A DNA stretch of 64,000 nt from Amycolatopsis vancoresmycina (GCF_000716785.1 NZ_JNYY01000007.1:124001-188000); one strand, 5' to 3'. Positions 1-8,464 are shown, counted from the first letter of the stretch. The notes: generated by a model from the sequence alone, not told the origin. Numbers and translations: made by a program.

Positions 1-561
1 GCGGAGCTGACGGACGCGGCGTCGGCGCGCGCCCTGGCGGACCGGGCACGCGAGGTCGGCGGGCCGATCGACGTGCTGGTCAACAACGCCGGGATCTTCC
101 CGACCGGCCCGACGGCCGACTTCCCGGAGACGGACTTCGACGCGGTGTTCGCGACGAACGTGAAGGTGCCGTTCTACCTCGTCGCCGCGCTGGCGCCGGA
201 AATGGCGGCACGCGGCCACGGCGCGATCGTCAACGTGTCCACGATGGTGGCGCTCCGCGGGATGGCGGGCATGGCGGTGTACGGCGCGTCGAAGGCGGCG
301 GTGGAGCTGATGACGAAGGCGTGGGCGGCGGAGTACGGGCCATCGGGAGTCAGGGTCAACGCGGTCAGCCCAGGCCCGACCCGCACGGAGGGAACAGCTG
401 CCTTCGGCGACGGCCTGGACGAGCTGGCTTCGGCAGGCCCGGCGGGCCGCGTGGCGGCCCCGGAGGAAATCGCGGCGGCGATCACGTTCCTGGTGACGCA
501 AGGGTCGAGCTTCGTCCAGGGCGCAATCCTGCCGGTGGACGGCGGCCGCGCGGCGGTCTGA
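1..561 (+). CDS. SDR-family oxidoreductase, 5'-truncated by window edge
   Basis: This is the C-terminal 186 residues of a classical short-chain dehydrogenase/reductase, which performs NAD(P)-dependent oxidation or reduction of a small alcohol or ketone in the cytosol. The frame is open from the first base. NNAG (residues 28-31 of the visible part), the catalytic Ser in VNVST (S80) and YGASK (Y94, K98) are intact, followed by the usual RVNAVSPGPTRT segment and a C-terminal VDGG. The Rossmann glycine motif lies outside the window. The substrate cannot be inferred. It converges on the nitrilase gene with a 17-bp gap. Confidence 0.93.
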   Translation, partial: AELTDAASARALADRAREVGGPIDVLVNNAGIFPTGPTADFPETDFDAVFATNVKVPFYLVAALAPEMAARGHGAIVNVSTMVALRGMAGMAVYGASKAAVELMTKAWAAEYGPSGVRVNAVSPGPTRTEGTAAFGDGLDELASAGPAGRVAAPEEIAAAITFLVTQGSSFVQGAILPVDGGRAAV

Positions 562-578
562 GCGCGCGCGGGACGGCG

Positions 579-1391
579 TCACCGCAGGAAGGTGACGCCG
601 TCCCGCGGCCGTTCGTCCACCGTCAGCGCGAACACGTCCGGGCGCGCGTAGTGCCCCGACACGTCGAGGCTCTTGCGCGCCGCCACGAGCTCGTCGAGGT
701 CGATTTCCGCCGTGATCAGGCCCTCGCCGTCCTGGAGCGGGCCCGCCAGCACGTCACCCGTCGGGCCCACGATCACGCTGCCGCCGCGGAACCGGTCGTC
801 GCCCGCCGACTCGTACGGGCACGCCGAAACCACGAAACAGCGGCCCTCGTCCGCGATGTGGCGCATCGACGCCTGCCAGACTTCGCGGTCGTCCGCCGTC
901 GGAGCGCACCAGATCTGCACGCCCTTCGCGTACATCGCCGCGCGCAGCAACGGCATGTGGTTCTCCCAGCAGATCGCCGCGCCCGCCAGGCCCGCCGCCG
1001 TCGGGATCACCGGGAGCGTCGAGCCGTCGCCGCGGCCCCAGAACACGCGTTCCCGCGCGGTGGGCACCAGCTTGCGGTGCTTGCCCACCAGCCCGAGGTC
1101 CGGGTCGAGGAACACCGCCGTGCTGTACAACGTCGAGCCGTCGCGCTCGATGACGCCTGCCACCAGGGACGCGCCGGTCCGGGACGCCAGACCGGCCAGC
1201 GCCGCCGTCTCCGGGCCCGGCACCGGCACCGCCGCGTGGAAGTACTCGACGAACGGCGTCCGGCCCGGATAGCCGCCGAGCACCGCCTCCGGCAGCACGA
1301 CCAGGTCGACGCCACGGAGTTCGTCCTCGAACGCCAGGATCCGCGACAGGGGAACGCCCGCCGCGAGCTGCAGCGCGGCGACGACCGTCAT
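579..1391 (-). CDS. Nitrilase / carbon-nitrogen hydrolase
   Basis: This 270-residue protein has the complete Glu-Lys-Cys triad of the nitrilase superfamily: E35 in VVLPEAVLGG, K107 in GKHRKLVPT and C141 in AAICWENHMPL. The CWENHMPL context is that of branch-1 nitrilases (R-CN to carboxylate plus ammonia) rather than amidases or NAD synthetase domains. The ATG was chosen because it overlaps the stop of the upstream DUF1295 gene by 4 bp (ATGA), which implies translational coupling. The open frame extends further upstream, but only as a shadow of that gene. The substrate is unknown. Confidence 0.9.
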   Translation of the reverse strand: MTVVAALQLAAGVPLSRILAFEDELRGVDLVVLPEAVLGGYPGRTPFVEYFHAAVPVPGPETAALAGLASRTGASLVAGVIERDGSTLYSTAVFLDPDLGLVGKHRKLVPTARERVFWGRGDGSTLPVIPTAAGLAGAAICWENHMPLLRAAMYAKGVQIWCAPTADDREVWQASMRHIADEGRCFVVSACPYESAGDDRFRGGSVIVGPTGDVLAGPLQDGEGLITAEIDLDELVAARKSLDVSGHYARPDVFALTVDERPRDGVTFLR

Positions 1392-2167
1392 CCGCGGGCC
1401 GGCCACGGGACCACCGCCGACGTCCGGCGCTGGTAGTCGGCGTACTCCGGGTACCGGGACTTCGTGATGCTCTCGGTGAACCGCGTCGAGCCGACGAACA
1501 GCAGCGTCAGCAGGACCGCGCCGATGACCGTCCACTGCAGACCGCCCGCGACGACGCCGAACACGGCGATCGCCCACCACTGCGCCTGCTCGAAGAAGAA
1601 GTTCGGGTGCCGCGAGTAGCGGAACAACCCCGTCTGCAGGAACCGCGAAGCCGCCCGGCCCGCGTGCTTCTCGCGGTGGAACTCCCACTGCTGCTGGTCG
1701 GCGGCCGTCTCCCCGACCAGGAACGCGGCGAAGATCAGCGCGACGACGACGTCCGCGGCGCCGAAGCCGCCGGGGTGCTCCAGCGCGGTCAGCGCCGGGA
1801 GCGTGATCAGCAGCAGGATCACGTTCTGGTACAGCGAGATGAAGCAGAAGTTGAAGACCTGGAACTGCCACGGCGCCATCCGCTCGCGCAGCACGGCCCA
1901 CCGGTAGTCCTCGCCGCCCGGCGCGTAACCACCCTTCCGCGCGAAGTTGAACGTCAGCCGGATCCCCCACAACGCCACCAGCGCGAACATCACGTCCAGC
2001 CGCGCGTCGGCGAACCCGGCGGCGCCCGCGAAGATGCCGACGTAGGCCACCGGCACGATCGACCAGATCCGGTCGACCCAGGAGTACTCCCTGGTCAGGA
2101 CGGACACCAACCAGGTGCCGAGCGTCACCCCGGCGAAGACGTACAGGCACACCCGCAGCGCGTCCAT
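1388..2167 (-). CDS. DUF1295 / isoprenylcysteine-methyltransferase-like membrane protein
   Basis: This is a 259-residue polytopic membrane protein with a C-terminal half (RYSRHPNFFFEQAQWW... to the end) typical of the DUF1295/steroid 5-alpha-reductase-like and ICMT-like superfamily. The RHPN motif is the usual cofactor-site signature of that fold. Members are reductases or methyltransferases acting on lipophilic substrates; the reaction here is not predictable. It is the first gene of a two-gene unit with the nitrilase. Its ATG follows a TAAAGT box by 6 nt, so the mRNA is probably leaderless. Confidence 0.85.
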   Translation of the reverse strand: MDALRVCLYVFAGVTLGTWLVSVLTREYSWVDRIWSIVPVAYVGIFAGAAGFADARLDVMFALVALWGIRLTFNFARKGGYAPGGEDYRWAVLRERMAPWQFQVFNFCFISLYQNVILLLITLPALTALEHPGGFGAADVVVALIFAAFLVGETAADQQQWEFHREKHAGRAASRFLQTGLFRYSRHPNFFFEQAQWWAIAVFGVVAGGLQWTVIGAVLLTLLFVGSTRFTESITKSRYPEYADYQRRTSAVVPWPARG

Positions 2168-2197
2168 GCCCTCACTTTAGGACCTAGGATCGCTGTT
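2168..2197. promoter_or_regulatory. Compact divergent leaderless promoters
   Basis: The 30 bp between the DUF1295 gene and the threonine-synthase-like gene contain a -10-like box for each. On the plus strand TAGGAT (2185-2190) is followed by 7 nt and the GTG at 2198. On the minus strand TAAAGT is followed by 6 nt and the ATG at 2167. Neither gene has a ribosome binding site, which fits transcription starting at the start codon. The assignment is by pattern only. Confidence 0.6.
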
Positions 2198-3409
2198 GTG
2201 CCGTATTCCTTCCTCAGCCACCTGGAATGCTCGCGAACCGGTGACCGCCTGGACGCCGACACCGTCCAGGGGCTCTCCCCGGCCGGCGCGCCGCTGCTCG
2301 CGCGGTACGACCTGGACGGTGTCCGCGAAGCCGTGACGCCGAAGGAAATCGCCGGGCGCGAGCCGACGCTGTGGCGCTACCACGAGGTGCTGCCGGTGCG
2401 CTCGCCCGAGCACGTCGTCAGCCTCGGCGAAGGCATGACGCCATTGCTGCGGCTGCCGCGCTACGGCCGCGAGCTGGGCTTGTCCCGCCTGTGGATGAAG
2501 GACGAAGGGCTGGTCCCGACGGGCACGTTCAAGGCGCGCGGGGCCGCGGTCGGCGTCTCGCGGGCGGCCGAGCTCGGCGTCCGCGGGATCGCGATGCCGA
2601 CGAACGGCAACGCGGGCGCGGCGTGGGCGCTGTACGCGGCGCGCGCGGGACTGTCGAGCCTGATCGCCATGCCGGACGACGCGCCGCCGATCACCATGCG
2701 CGAGTGCGTCGCCGCCGGCGCCGAGCTGTACCGGGTGGACGGTCTCATCGGTGACGCGGGCAAGCTCGTCGCTTCGGCGGTTCCGCGTCGCCCGGGGGTG
2801 CAGGACGTTTCGACGCTGAAGGAGCCGTACCGCATCGAGGGCAAGAAGACGATGGGGTACGAGATCGCCGAGCAGTTCGGCTGGCGGCTCCCGGACGTCA
2901 TCCTGTATCCGACCGGCGGCGGCGTCGGCATCATCGGGATCTACAAGGCGCTGCTGGAACTGCGTGAACTGGGCTGGGTTTCCGGCCCGCTGCCGCGGCT
3001 CGTGGCGGTGCAGGCGACCGGGTGCGCGCCGATCGTCACGGCCTTTTCGCGCGGGGCAAGGGAAAGCGAACCCTTCCCGGACGCGCGGACGGTCGCCTTC
3101 GGCATCACCGTACCCAAGGCTTTGGGCGACTTCCTCGTGCTCGACGCCGTGTACGCGACGGGCGGCGCCGCGGTCGCCGTCACCGACGAGGAACTGCTTG
3201 CGGCACAACGGGAACTGACCGAGCGCGAAGGCACCTTCGTCTGCCCGGAGGGCGGCGCGTGCTTCGCGGCGCTGCGGCAGCTTCGCGAGTCGGGCTGGCT
3301 CGGGGGCGACGAAGACGTCGTCGTGCTCAACACCGGCGCCGGGATCAAGTACCCGGAGACGGTGCCGCTGGACGTCCCGCTGCTCGCGAAGACCGACGCA
3401 ATTCCCTGA
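2198..3409 (+). CDS. Threonine-synthase-like PLP enzyme
   Basis: This is a 403-residue fold-type II PLP enzyme. The PLP lysine lies in PTGTFKARGAAVG, the phosphate-binding loop is the glycine-rich YPTGGGVGIIGI segment, and PTNGNAGAAWALYAARAG is typical of threonine synthases (O-phosphohomoserine to threonine). The N-terminus (LECSRTGDRLDADTVQGLS, then PLLARYDL) is of the long threonine-synthase-like type with a partial zinc-ribbon look. No hom or thrB is nearby, so it may be a paralogue acting on another substrate, and no gene symbol is given. The GTG start follows the TAGGAT box and no ribosome binding site is present. Confidence 0.85.
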   Translation: MPYSFLSHLECSRTGDRLDADTVQGLSPAGAPLLARYDLDGVREAVTPKEIAGREPTLWRYHEVLPVRSPEHVVSLGEGMTPLLRLPRYGRELGLSRLWMKDEGLVPTGTFKARGAAVGVSRAAELGVRGIAMPTNGNAGAAWALYAARAGLSSLIAMPDDAPPITMRECVAAGAELYRVDGLIGDAGKLVASAVPRRPGVQDVSTLKEPYRIEGKKTMGYEIAEQFGWRLPDVILYPTGGGVGIIGIYKALLELRELGWVSGPLPRLVAVQATGCAPIVTAFSRGARESEPFPDARTVAFGITVPKALGDFLVLDAVYATGGAAVAVTDEELLAAQRELTEREGTFVCPEGGACFAALRQLRESGWLGGDEDVVVLNTGAGIKYPETVPLDVPLLAKTDAIP

Positions 3410-4267
3410 TCAGGTGTCCGTTCCGGCTCCGGTCAATGCCTGGACGCCGACGACCTCCAGCAGCCGCAGCCGCTCGGCCGTCTCACTGCCCTCCGCCGCG
3501 GTGAAGGCCATGATCCGCAGGTCGGCCCCGAGTGCGGCGAGGATGTCGCAGTCGAGGGTGATCTCACCGACGCTCGCGTGCCGGACCGTTTTGGTCAGGG
3601 GCCCGTGGACGCCCACCACGCCGGAGTCCCACAGCGCCGCGAAGTCACCGCTGCGGGTCCGGAGCTCGTCGATCAGGGCGGCCAGGCCGGCGTCCCCCGG
3701 GTAGCGGGCCGACGCCGCTCGCAGGTCGGACACGAAGGCCGTGCGGTGTCCGGTCTCCCGGCTCACGGCCTGGGGGTATCCGGCGGGGGGTTCGACGAAC
3801 GACCACCACACCGCGTTCCTCCTGAAATCGCGCGGTGCGGGCGGGTCGCCGAACAGCGCGGCCCACAGCGGGTTCCACGTGATGAGGTTCCACGCGGCGT
3901 CGTACACGCTCAGCGGCGTGCCCGTCAGCCGGTCCAGCAGGCGCTGGACGCCTGCGGGCACGTGGTCGGACACCTGCCCGGGGCCGGGCACCGCCTGACC
4001 GGCGAGCACGAACAGGTGCTCGCGCTCCGCCGCCGTCAGCCGCAACGCGCGGGCCAGCGTGGACAGCACCTGCGGGGACGGATTGGTCGACCTGCCCTGT
4101 TCGAGCCGCACGAGGTAGTCGACGGAGAGGCCGGCGAGCAGGGCGAGCTCCTCACGCCGCAGGCCCGGCGCGCGCCGGTGTTCGTCGCCCGGCAGGCCGA
4201 CCTCCGCCGGTTTCGTGCGGTCCCGCCAAGCGTGCAGGGCCCGGCCGAGATCCGTGGTTCCGCTCAT
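3410..4267 (-). CDS. XRE-family regulator with MmyB-like ligand domain
   Basis: This 285-residue protein has an N-terminal helix-turn-helix (GLRREELALLAGLSVDYLVRLE, about residues 34-55) followed by the MmyB-like sensor half with the typical DAAWNLITWNPLWAALFGDP and NAVWWSF segments. Members of this family usually regulate the adjacent gene, here the divergent aldo/keto reductase, in response to an unknown, probably lipid-like ligand. Its stop abuts the preceding gene. The ATG at 4267 is preceded by GATACT at 6 nt; the GGAGGG is too close to act as a normal ribosome binding site. Confidence 0.88.
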   Translation of the reverse strand: MSGTTDLGRALHAWRDRTKPAEVGLPGDEHRRAPGLRREELALLAGLSVDYLVRLEQGRSTNPSPQVLSTLARALRLTAAEREHLFVLAGQAVPGPGQVSDHVPAGVQRLLDRLTGTPLSVYDAAWNLITWNPLWAALFGDPPAPRDFRRNAVWWSFVEPPAGYPQAVSRETGHRTAFVSDLRAASARYPGDAGLAALIDELRTRSGDFAALWDSGVVGVHGPLTKTVRHASVGEITLDCDILAALGADLRIMAFTAAEGSETAERLRLLEVVGVQALTGAGTDT

Positions 4268-4418
4268 CCCTCCAGTATCGGCGGCCGGCCGCGTCCCGTC
4301 GTGGTACTCCCGATCCACCGGCTGCGGCGGGTACTGGCCGGTTCCGGGCGGCTCGCGGAAGGTGGCGGTACCGGCCGGCGGGATCCACCCTGCCGGCCTG
4401 CACCGGAGGAGCACGTCG

Positions 4419-5438
4419 ATGAAGTACCGCAAGCTGGGGCGGACCGGGATCGAGGTCAGCCCGTACGCCCTCGGCACGTTGATGTTCGCGAGCCCGATGG
4501 GCAACGATCCGGACGAGTCCGTCCGGATCATCCACATGGCGATCGACGCCGGGATCAACCTCATCGACACCGCCGACCGCTACGCCGACTCCGAGGACAT
4601 CGTCGGAAAGGCCTTGAAGGGCCGGCGCGACGACGTGGTACTGGCCACCAAGGTCGGCCTGCCCATGGGTGCGGGGCCCAACCGGCAGGGCGGCTCCCGC
4701 CGCTGGATCACCACCGCCGTCGAAAACTCCCTGCGCCGGCTCGGCACCGACTACCTCGACATCTACCAGCTCCAGCGGCCCGACCCGGACACCGACCCGG
4801 AGGAGACCCTGTCCGCCCTGACCGACCTCGTCCGGGCGGGCAAGGTGCGCGTGATCGGTTCCTCGACGACACCCGCCTCCATGATCGTCGAAGCCCAATG
4901 GGTGGCCGAACGCGCCGGGTTGCAGCGGATGCGCACCGAGCAGCCGCCGTACTCGATCCTGAACCGCGGCATCGAACGGGAGGTCCTGCCGATCGCGCAG
5001 GAGTACGGCTTGGGCGTCCTGGTGTGGGGTCCGTTCGCCCAGGGCCTGCTGACCGGCCGGGTGCGCAAGGGCGGTGGCAACGACCTCAAACGCGTCCGGT
5101 TCTCCCGCCACCTCTCCGACGAACGCCGCATCGACGTCGTCGAACGACTCGTGCCCCTCGCGCAGGAGGCCGGCCTGCCGATGACTCACCTGGCGATGGC
5201 GTTCGCCGTCGCCCACCCGGGCGTCACCGCCGCGCTCCTCGGCCCGCGCACCATGGCCCACCTCGACGACCTGCTGGCCGGGGCCGAGGTCGAACTGTCC
5301 GACGAGGTCATGGACCGGATCGACGAGATCGTCCCGCCTGGTACCGACGTCACCGCGCTCGACCAGGAATACCGGCCCCCGGCATTGACCGAGACTGCTC
5401 TCCGGCGTCGTCCCGCCGGGCTGCGGTCCGCGGCCTGA
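4419..5438 (+). CDS. Aldo/keto reductase, catalytic His replaced by Gln
   Basis: This 339-residue TIM-barrel NADPH oxidoreductase has the AKR catalytic residues D50 and Y55 (LIDTADRYADSED) and K78 (LATKVG). The fourth member, normally the His of YQLHxPD, is Gln at position 119 (YQLQRPD). Downstream segments (GSSTTPASMIVEAQWVAE, EQPPYSILNRGIE, LVWGPFAQGLLTGR) are typical of AKR subfamilies close to YhdN/Gre. The ATG has a strong GGAGGA ribosome binding site 7-8 nt upstream. It is divergent from the XRE regulator, its probable controller. Confidence 0.9.
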   Translation: MKYRKLGRTGIEVSPYALGTLMFASPMGNDPDESVRIIHMAIDAGINLIDTADRYADSEDIVGKALKGRRDDVVLATKVGLPMGAGPNRQGGSRRWITTAVENSLRRLGTDYLDIYQLQRPDPDTDPEETLSALTDLVRAGKVRVIGSSTTPASMIVEAQWVAERAGLQRMRTEQPPYSILNRGIEREVLPIAQEYGLGVLVWGPFAQGLLTGRVRKGGGNDLKRVRFSRHLSDERRIDVVERLVPLAQEAGLPMTHLAMAFAVAHPGVTAALLGPRTMAHLDDLLAGAEVELSDEVMDRIDEIVPPGTDVTALDQEYRPPALTETALRRRPAGLRSAA

Positions 5439-5456
5439 TCCGGCCTTCCCCTCGGT

Positions 5457-5810
5457 TCAGAGGACCGACCGCACCGTTTCGGGGTCGCGGGCGACGACCG
5501 CCGTGCCGTCGTCGGCCGTGATGATCGGGCGCTGGATCAGCTTCGGGTGCTCGGCCAGCGCGTCGATCCAGCGGGACCGGTCGTCCGGTGTGCGGCCCCA
5601 CGACTTGAGGCCGAGGTCCTTCGCGACCGGCTCGGCGGTGCGCGCGATGTCCCACGGTTCGAGGCCGAGGCGCTTCAGGACGGCTTCGAGCTCCACCGCC
5701 GTCGGCGGGTCCTCGAGGTAGCGGCGCACGGTGTACTCCGCGCCCGCTTCGTCCAGTATCGACACCGCCGACCGGCACTTCGAGCACGCCGGGTTGATCC
5801 AGATCTCCAC
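5457..5810 (-). CDS. ArsC/Spx-family arsenate-reductase-like protein
   Basis: This is a 117-residue thioredoxin-fold protein with the N-terminal redox motif NPACSKCRS (C9, C12) and the ArsC-family sequence KLIQRPIITADDGTAVVARDPETV, in which the Arg after the P-L-I-Q segment is the oxyanion-binding residue. It may be a glutaredoxin-linked arsenate reductase; many actinobacterial homologues have no arsenic context, and none is seen here. The GTG start follows TAGGCT (complement 5817-5822) by 6 nt, so it is probably leaderless. It is divergent from the TetR gene. Confidence 0.88.
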   Translation of the reverse strand: MEIWINPACSKCRSAVSILDEAGAEYTVRRYLEDPPTAVELEAVLKRLGLEPWDIARTAEPVAKDLGLKSWGRTPDDRSRWIDALAEHPKLIQRPIITADDGTAVVARDPETVRSVL

Positions 5811-5816
5811 GGGCGC

Positions 5817-5857
5817 AGCCTACCGCGCTGGTTTTGGAGCACGTGTTCTGTTACGGT
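5817..5857. promoter_or_regulatory. Divergent promoters with E-box-like dyad
   Basis: Between the ArsC-like gene and the TetR gene, TAGGCT (minus strand, 5817-5822) and TACGGT (plus strand, 5852-5857) each lie 6 nt before a start codon. Between them GAGCACGTGTTC (5837-5848) is an imperfect dyad with arms GAGCAC/GTGTTC and one mismatched pair. Its position just upstream of the -10 box fits a TetR operator that could repress both directions. Confidence 0.5.
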
Positions 5858-5863
5858 CGCGGC

Positions 5864-6457
5864 ATGCCCCGCCCCCGCGTTCACGACCTCGACGCGCTGC
5901 TCGACGTCGCCGAGCGGCTCGTCGCCTCGCCTTCGGAGGTGACGGTCCGTGGCCTGGCGGCGGCCGCGGGCGTCCCGAACGGGACGATCTATCACGCGTT
6001 CGGGTCGCTGAGCGCCCTGCTGGCCCGGGTCTGGTTGCGCGCGGCGACAGCTTTCCTCGACCTCCAGACGTCGCTCGTGGACCAGGCGGCTTCGCCGGTG
6101 GACGCGGTCGTCGCGGCGGCCGACGCGCCCGCCGCGTTCGCTCTGGTCCGGCCCGACGGGGCCCGGATGCTGCTGAAGGTGCGGGGCGACCGGCTGTTCG
6201 GCCCCGAACTGCCCGGCGACCTGGCGGACGAGCTGCACGCGGTGGACAAACGCCTGGTCGCGCTGCTGGTGCGGCTCGCCCGGCAGCTGTGGGACCGCGG
6301 TGACGGCCTGGCCGTCGACGTGATCACGACGTGCGTCGTCGACCTGCCGACCGCGTTCTTCCGCCGGGACATCACCGACCCACTGGTGCGGGAAAGGCTG
6401 GCCGCCGCCGTGCGGGCCGTGCTGACCGTGCCCCCTCGAGAAAAGGACCGACCGTGA
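5864..6457 (+). CDS. TetR-family regulator
   Basis: This 197-residue regulator has an N-terminal TetR helix-turn-helix (VTVRGLAAAAGVPNGTIYHAFGSLSALLARVW) and a variable all-helical ligand domain. I chose the ATG over an upstream GTG because TACGGT lies 6 nt before it and the helix-turn-helix begins shortly after. It overlaps the enoyl-CoA hydratase start by 4 bp (GTGA), so the two are co-translated, and it probably controls fatty-acyl or aromatic acyl-CoA metabolism through its partner. Confidence 0.88.
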   Translation: MPRPRVHDLDALLDVAERLVASPSEVTVRGLAAAAGVPNGTIYHAFGSLSALLARVWLRAATAFLDLQTSLVDQAASPVDAVVAAADAPAAFALVRPDGARMLLKVRGDRLFGPELPGDLADELHAVDKRLVALLVRLARQLWDRGDGLAVDVITTCVVDLPTAFFRRDITDPLVRERLAAAVRAVLTVPPREKDRP

Positions 6458-7074
6458 CCGTTTCCGTGCTCGACCTCGGCGACGACGAAAACCGGTTCTC
6501 CCCGGACTGGCTCCAGCGCGTCCATTCCTTTTTGGACGGTGTGGAAGGCGCCCTGGTGACCACCGGCGGCGGCAAGTTCTATTCGAACGGCCTGGACCTC
6601 GACTGGCTGACCGCCCACGGCGACCAGGCGTCGGCGTACGTCGCCGAGGTCCAGGAGCTGTTCGCGCGGGTGCTGACGCTGCCGGTCCCGACGGTGGCGG
6701 CGATCAACGGCCACGCGTTCGGCGCGGGCGCGATGCTGGCGATGGCGCACGACTTCCGCGTGATGCGCGCGGATCGCGGCTACTTCTGCTTCCCGGAGGC
6801 GGACATCAACATCCCGTTCACGCCGGGGATGGCGGCGTTGATCCAGGGGAAGCTGACGCCGTCGGCGGCGATGGCGTCGATGACGACCGGACGGCGGTTC
6901 GGCGGTTCGGAGGCGGCGGAGGTCGGGCTGGTGGACGAGGTCGCGGCCGAAGGTGACGTGGTGAAGGTGGCGAGCGAACGGGTGGCGGCGCTGGCGGGGA
7001 AGGACCGCGGGACGCTGGGGGCGATCAAGGCGACGATGTTCGCGCCCGCGGTGGCGGCGCTGCGGGCTGCGTAG
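6454..7074 (+). CDS. Enoyl-CoA hydratase/isomerase family protein
   Basis: This is a 206-residue crotonase-fold protein, shorter than typical ECH (about 255). The oxyanion-hole segments are visible: TTGGGKFYSNGLDLDWL and AINGHAFGAGAMLAMAHDFRVM. The position of the usual catalytic Glu is occupied by the PEADINIPFTPGM segment, which is more like plant and actinobacterial delta3,delta2-enoyl-CoA isomerases than hydratases. The GTG start was chosen because it overlaps the TetR stop and is preceded by AAAAGGA. Confidence 0.85.
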   Translation: MTVSVLDLGDDENRFSPDWLQRVHSFLDGVEGALVTTGGGKFYSNGLDLDWLTAHGDQASAYVAEVQELFARVLTLPVPTVAAINGHAFGAGAMLAMAHDFRVMRADRGYFCFPEADINIPFTPGMAALIQGKLTPSAAMASMTTGRRFGGSEAAEVGLVDEVAAEGDVVKVASERVAALAGKDRGTLGAIKATMFAPAVAALRAA

Positions 7075-7175
7075 GCCTCCGGCCCCCGGTTTCCAGCTTA
7101 CCGGGGGCCACCGACAGTTCCAGGCCGCGACCGCCGGCCGTGGCGGGCTGCTTCATGGATTCTCGCCGTGCGTGC

Positions 7176-7219
7176 TCGTGAGTGAGAAACAGTGTTAGAA
7201 CACTGTTTCTCACTCACGA
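7176..7219. terminator. Perfect 21-bp inverted repeat, bidirectional terminator
   Basis: Two 21-nt arms (7176-7196 and 7199-7219) are exact reverse complements around the dinucleotide AG. The element sits 100 bp after the enoyl-CoA hydratase stop and 5 bp from the stop of the convergent sigma factor gene, the expected place for a terminator serving both strands. It lacks a T-tract, as many actinobacterial terminators do, and is AT-richer than its surroundings. Confidence 0.65.
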
Positions 7220-7223
7220 CCGG

Positions 7224-8459
7224 CTAGGGCCCCGCCAATCGGGCGCGCAGGTGGGCCCGCTCCGGTTCGGTTCCGGCCAGGGACAACGCCTCCCGGTACG
7301 CCTCGGCCGCCTCGGTGTGGCGGCCGAGGCGGGACAGGAGGTCGCCGCGGGCCGCCGAAAACGGGCCGTAGCCGCGCAGCCTCGGCTCCGCCGCCAGTTC
7401 GTCCAAAAGGGACAGTCCGGCCGCCGGGCCGTCGCGCATCGCCACCGCCACCGCACGGTTCAGCTCCACCACCGGGGACGGCGACAGGCCGCGCAGCACG
7501 TCGTACAACGCCACGATCTGGGGCCAGTCCGTGCCCGCCACGTCCGGGGCCTCGTCGTGCAGGGCCGCGATCGCCGCCTGGACGCCGTACCAGCCCGGTG
7601 GGCCGCCGGACAGCGCCGTCACCACCAGGGCCGCTCCCTCCTCGATCATCGCGCGGTCCCAGCGGGCGCGGTCCTGGTCGTCGAGCAGGACCAGCGCGCC
7701 GCCGGGGTCCGTGCGGGCCTCCCGGCGCGCGTGGACCAGCAGCAGCAGCGCCAGCAGGCCCGCCACCTCGCGCTCGCCCGGCAGCAGCCGGCGCAGGATC
7801 CGGGCCAGGCGGATCGCCTCCTCCGCCAGGTCGAGCCGCTGCAGGGACGGGCCCGAACTGGCCGCGTACCCCTCCGTGAAGATCGAGTAGACGACCTGGA
7901 GCACGCCCGGCAGCCGCGCGGGCAGCTCGCCGGTGTCCGGCACCCGGAACGGGATGCGCAGCGTGCGGATCCGGTTCTTCGCGCGCACGATCCGCTTCCC
8001 CATCGTCGCGCTCGGCACCAGGAACGCCCGCGCCACCTCCGGCGTGGTCAGCCCGGCGAGGCAGCGCAACGTCAGCGCCGTGCGGTCCTCGGCGGACAGG
8101 GCCGGGTGCGCGCAGGTGAAGAACAGCTGGAGCCGCTCGTCCGGGAGCTCGTCGCCGTCGGCGGCCGGGGCGGGGGCCGCGCGCTCGGCCTCGACCTGCA
8201 GCACCGCGAGCCGGGCCGCGTAGGCCTGGTCGCGGCGCAGCCGGTCGACCGCCTTGCGCCGGGCCGTCGTCATCAGCCACGCGCCCGGCTTCGGCGGCAC
8301 CCCCTCGGCGGGCCAGCGCACCAGCGCGGCTTCGATCGCCTCCGACGTCACCTCTTCGGCCAGGTCGAGGTCGCCGAACCGCCGGACGAGCGCGGCGAGC
8401 AGCAGCCCGCGCTCCTCCCGGAACACCGCTTCGACCGAAGTGACCGCCCGCCCCGTCAC
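7224..8459 (-). CDS. ECF sigma factor, ECF42-like (DUF6596 type)
   Basis: This 411-residue protein has sigma region 2 (SVEAVFREERGLLLAALVRR...) and region 4 (ALTLRCLAGLTTPEVARAFLVPSATMGKRIVRAK), then a long C-terminal extension containing the DUF6596 block (REARTDPGGALVLLDDQDR) and TPR-like helices (VVELNRAVAVA, GRHTEAAEAYREAL). This is the layout of the ECF42 group, which is characteristically encoded next to a DGPF protein, as here. It carries no membrane anti-sigma domain; regulation is thought to reside in the C-terminal extension. The GTG at 8459 lies 5 nt after the DGPF gene. Confidence 0.88.
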   Translation of the reverse strand: MTGRAVTSVEAVFREERGLLLAALVRRFGDLDLAEEVTSEAIEAALVRWPAEGVPPKPGAWLMTTARRKAVDRLRRDQAYAARLAVLQVEAERAAPAPAADGDELPDERLQLFFTCAHPALSAEDRTALTLRCLAGLTTPEVARAFLVPSATMGKRIVRAKNRIRTLRIPFRVPDTGELPARLPGVLQVVYSIFTEGYAASSGPSLQRLDLAEEAIRLARILRRLLPGEREVAGLLALLLLVHARREARTDPGGALVLLDDQDRARWDRAMIEEGAALVVTALSGGPPGWYGVQAAIAALHDEAPDVAGTDWPQIVALYDVLRGLSPSPVVELNRAVAVAMRDGPAAGLSLLDELAAEPRLRGYGPFSAARGDLLSRLGRHTEAAEAYREALSLAGTEPERAHLRARLAGP

Positions 8460-8464
8460 CGCCG

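Noticed and set aside
7025..7260. Short frames on both strands beginning MRNSV.TLFLTH
   Set aside because: They arise because both strands read through the same perfect inverted repeat; they are not genes.
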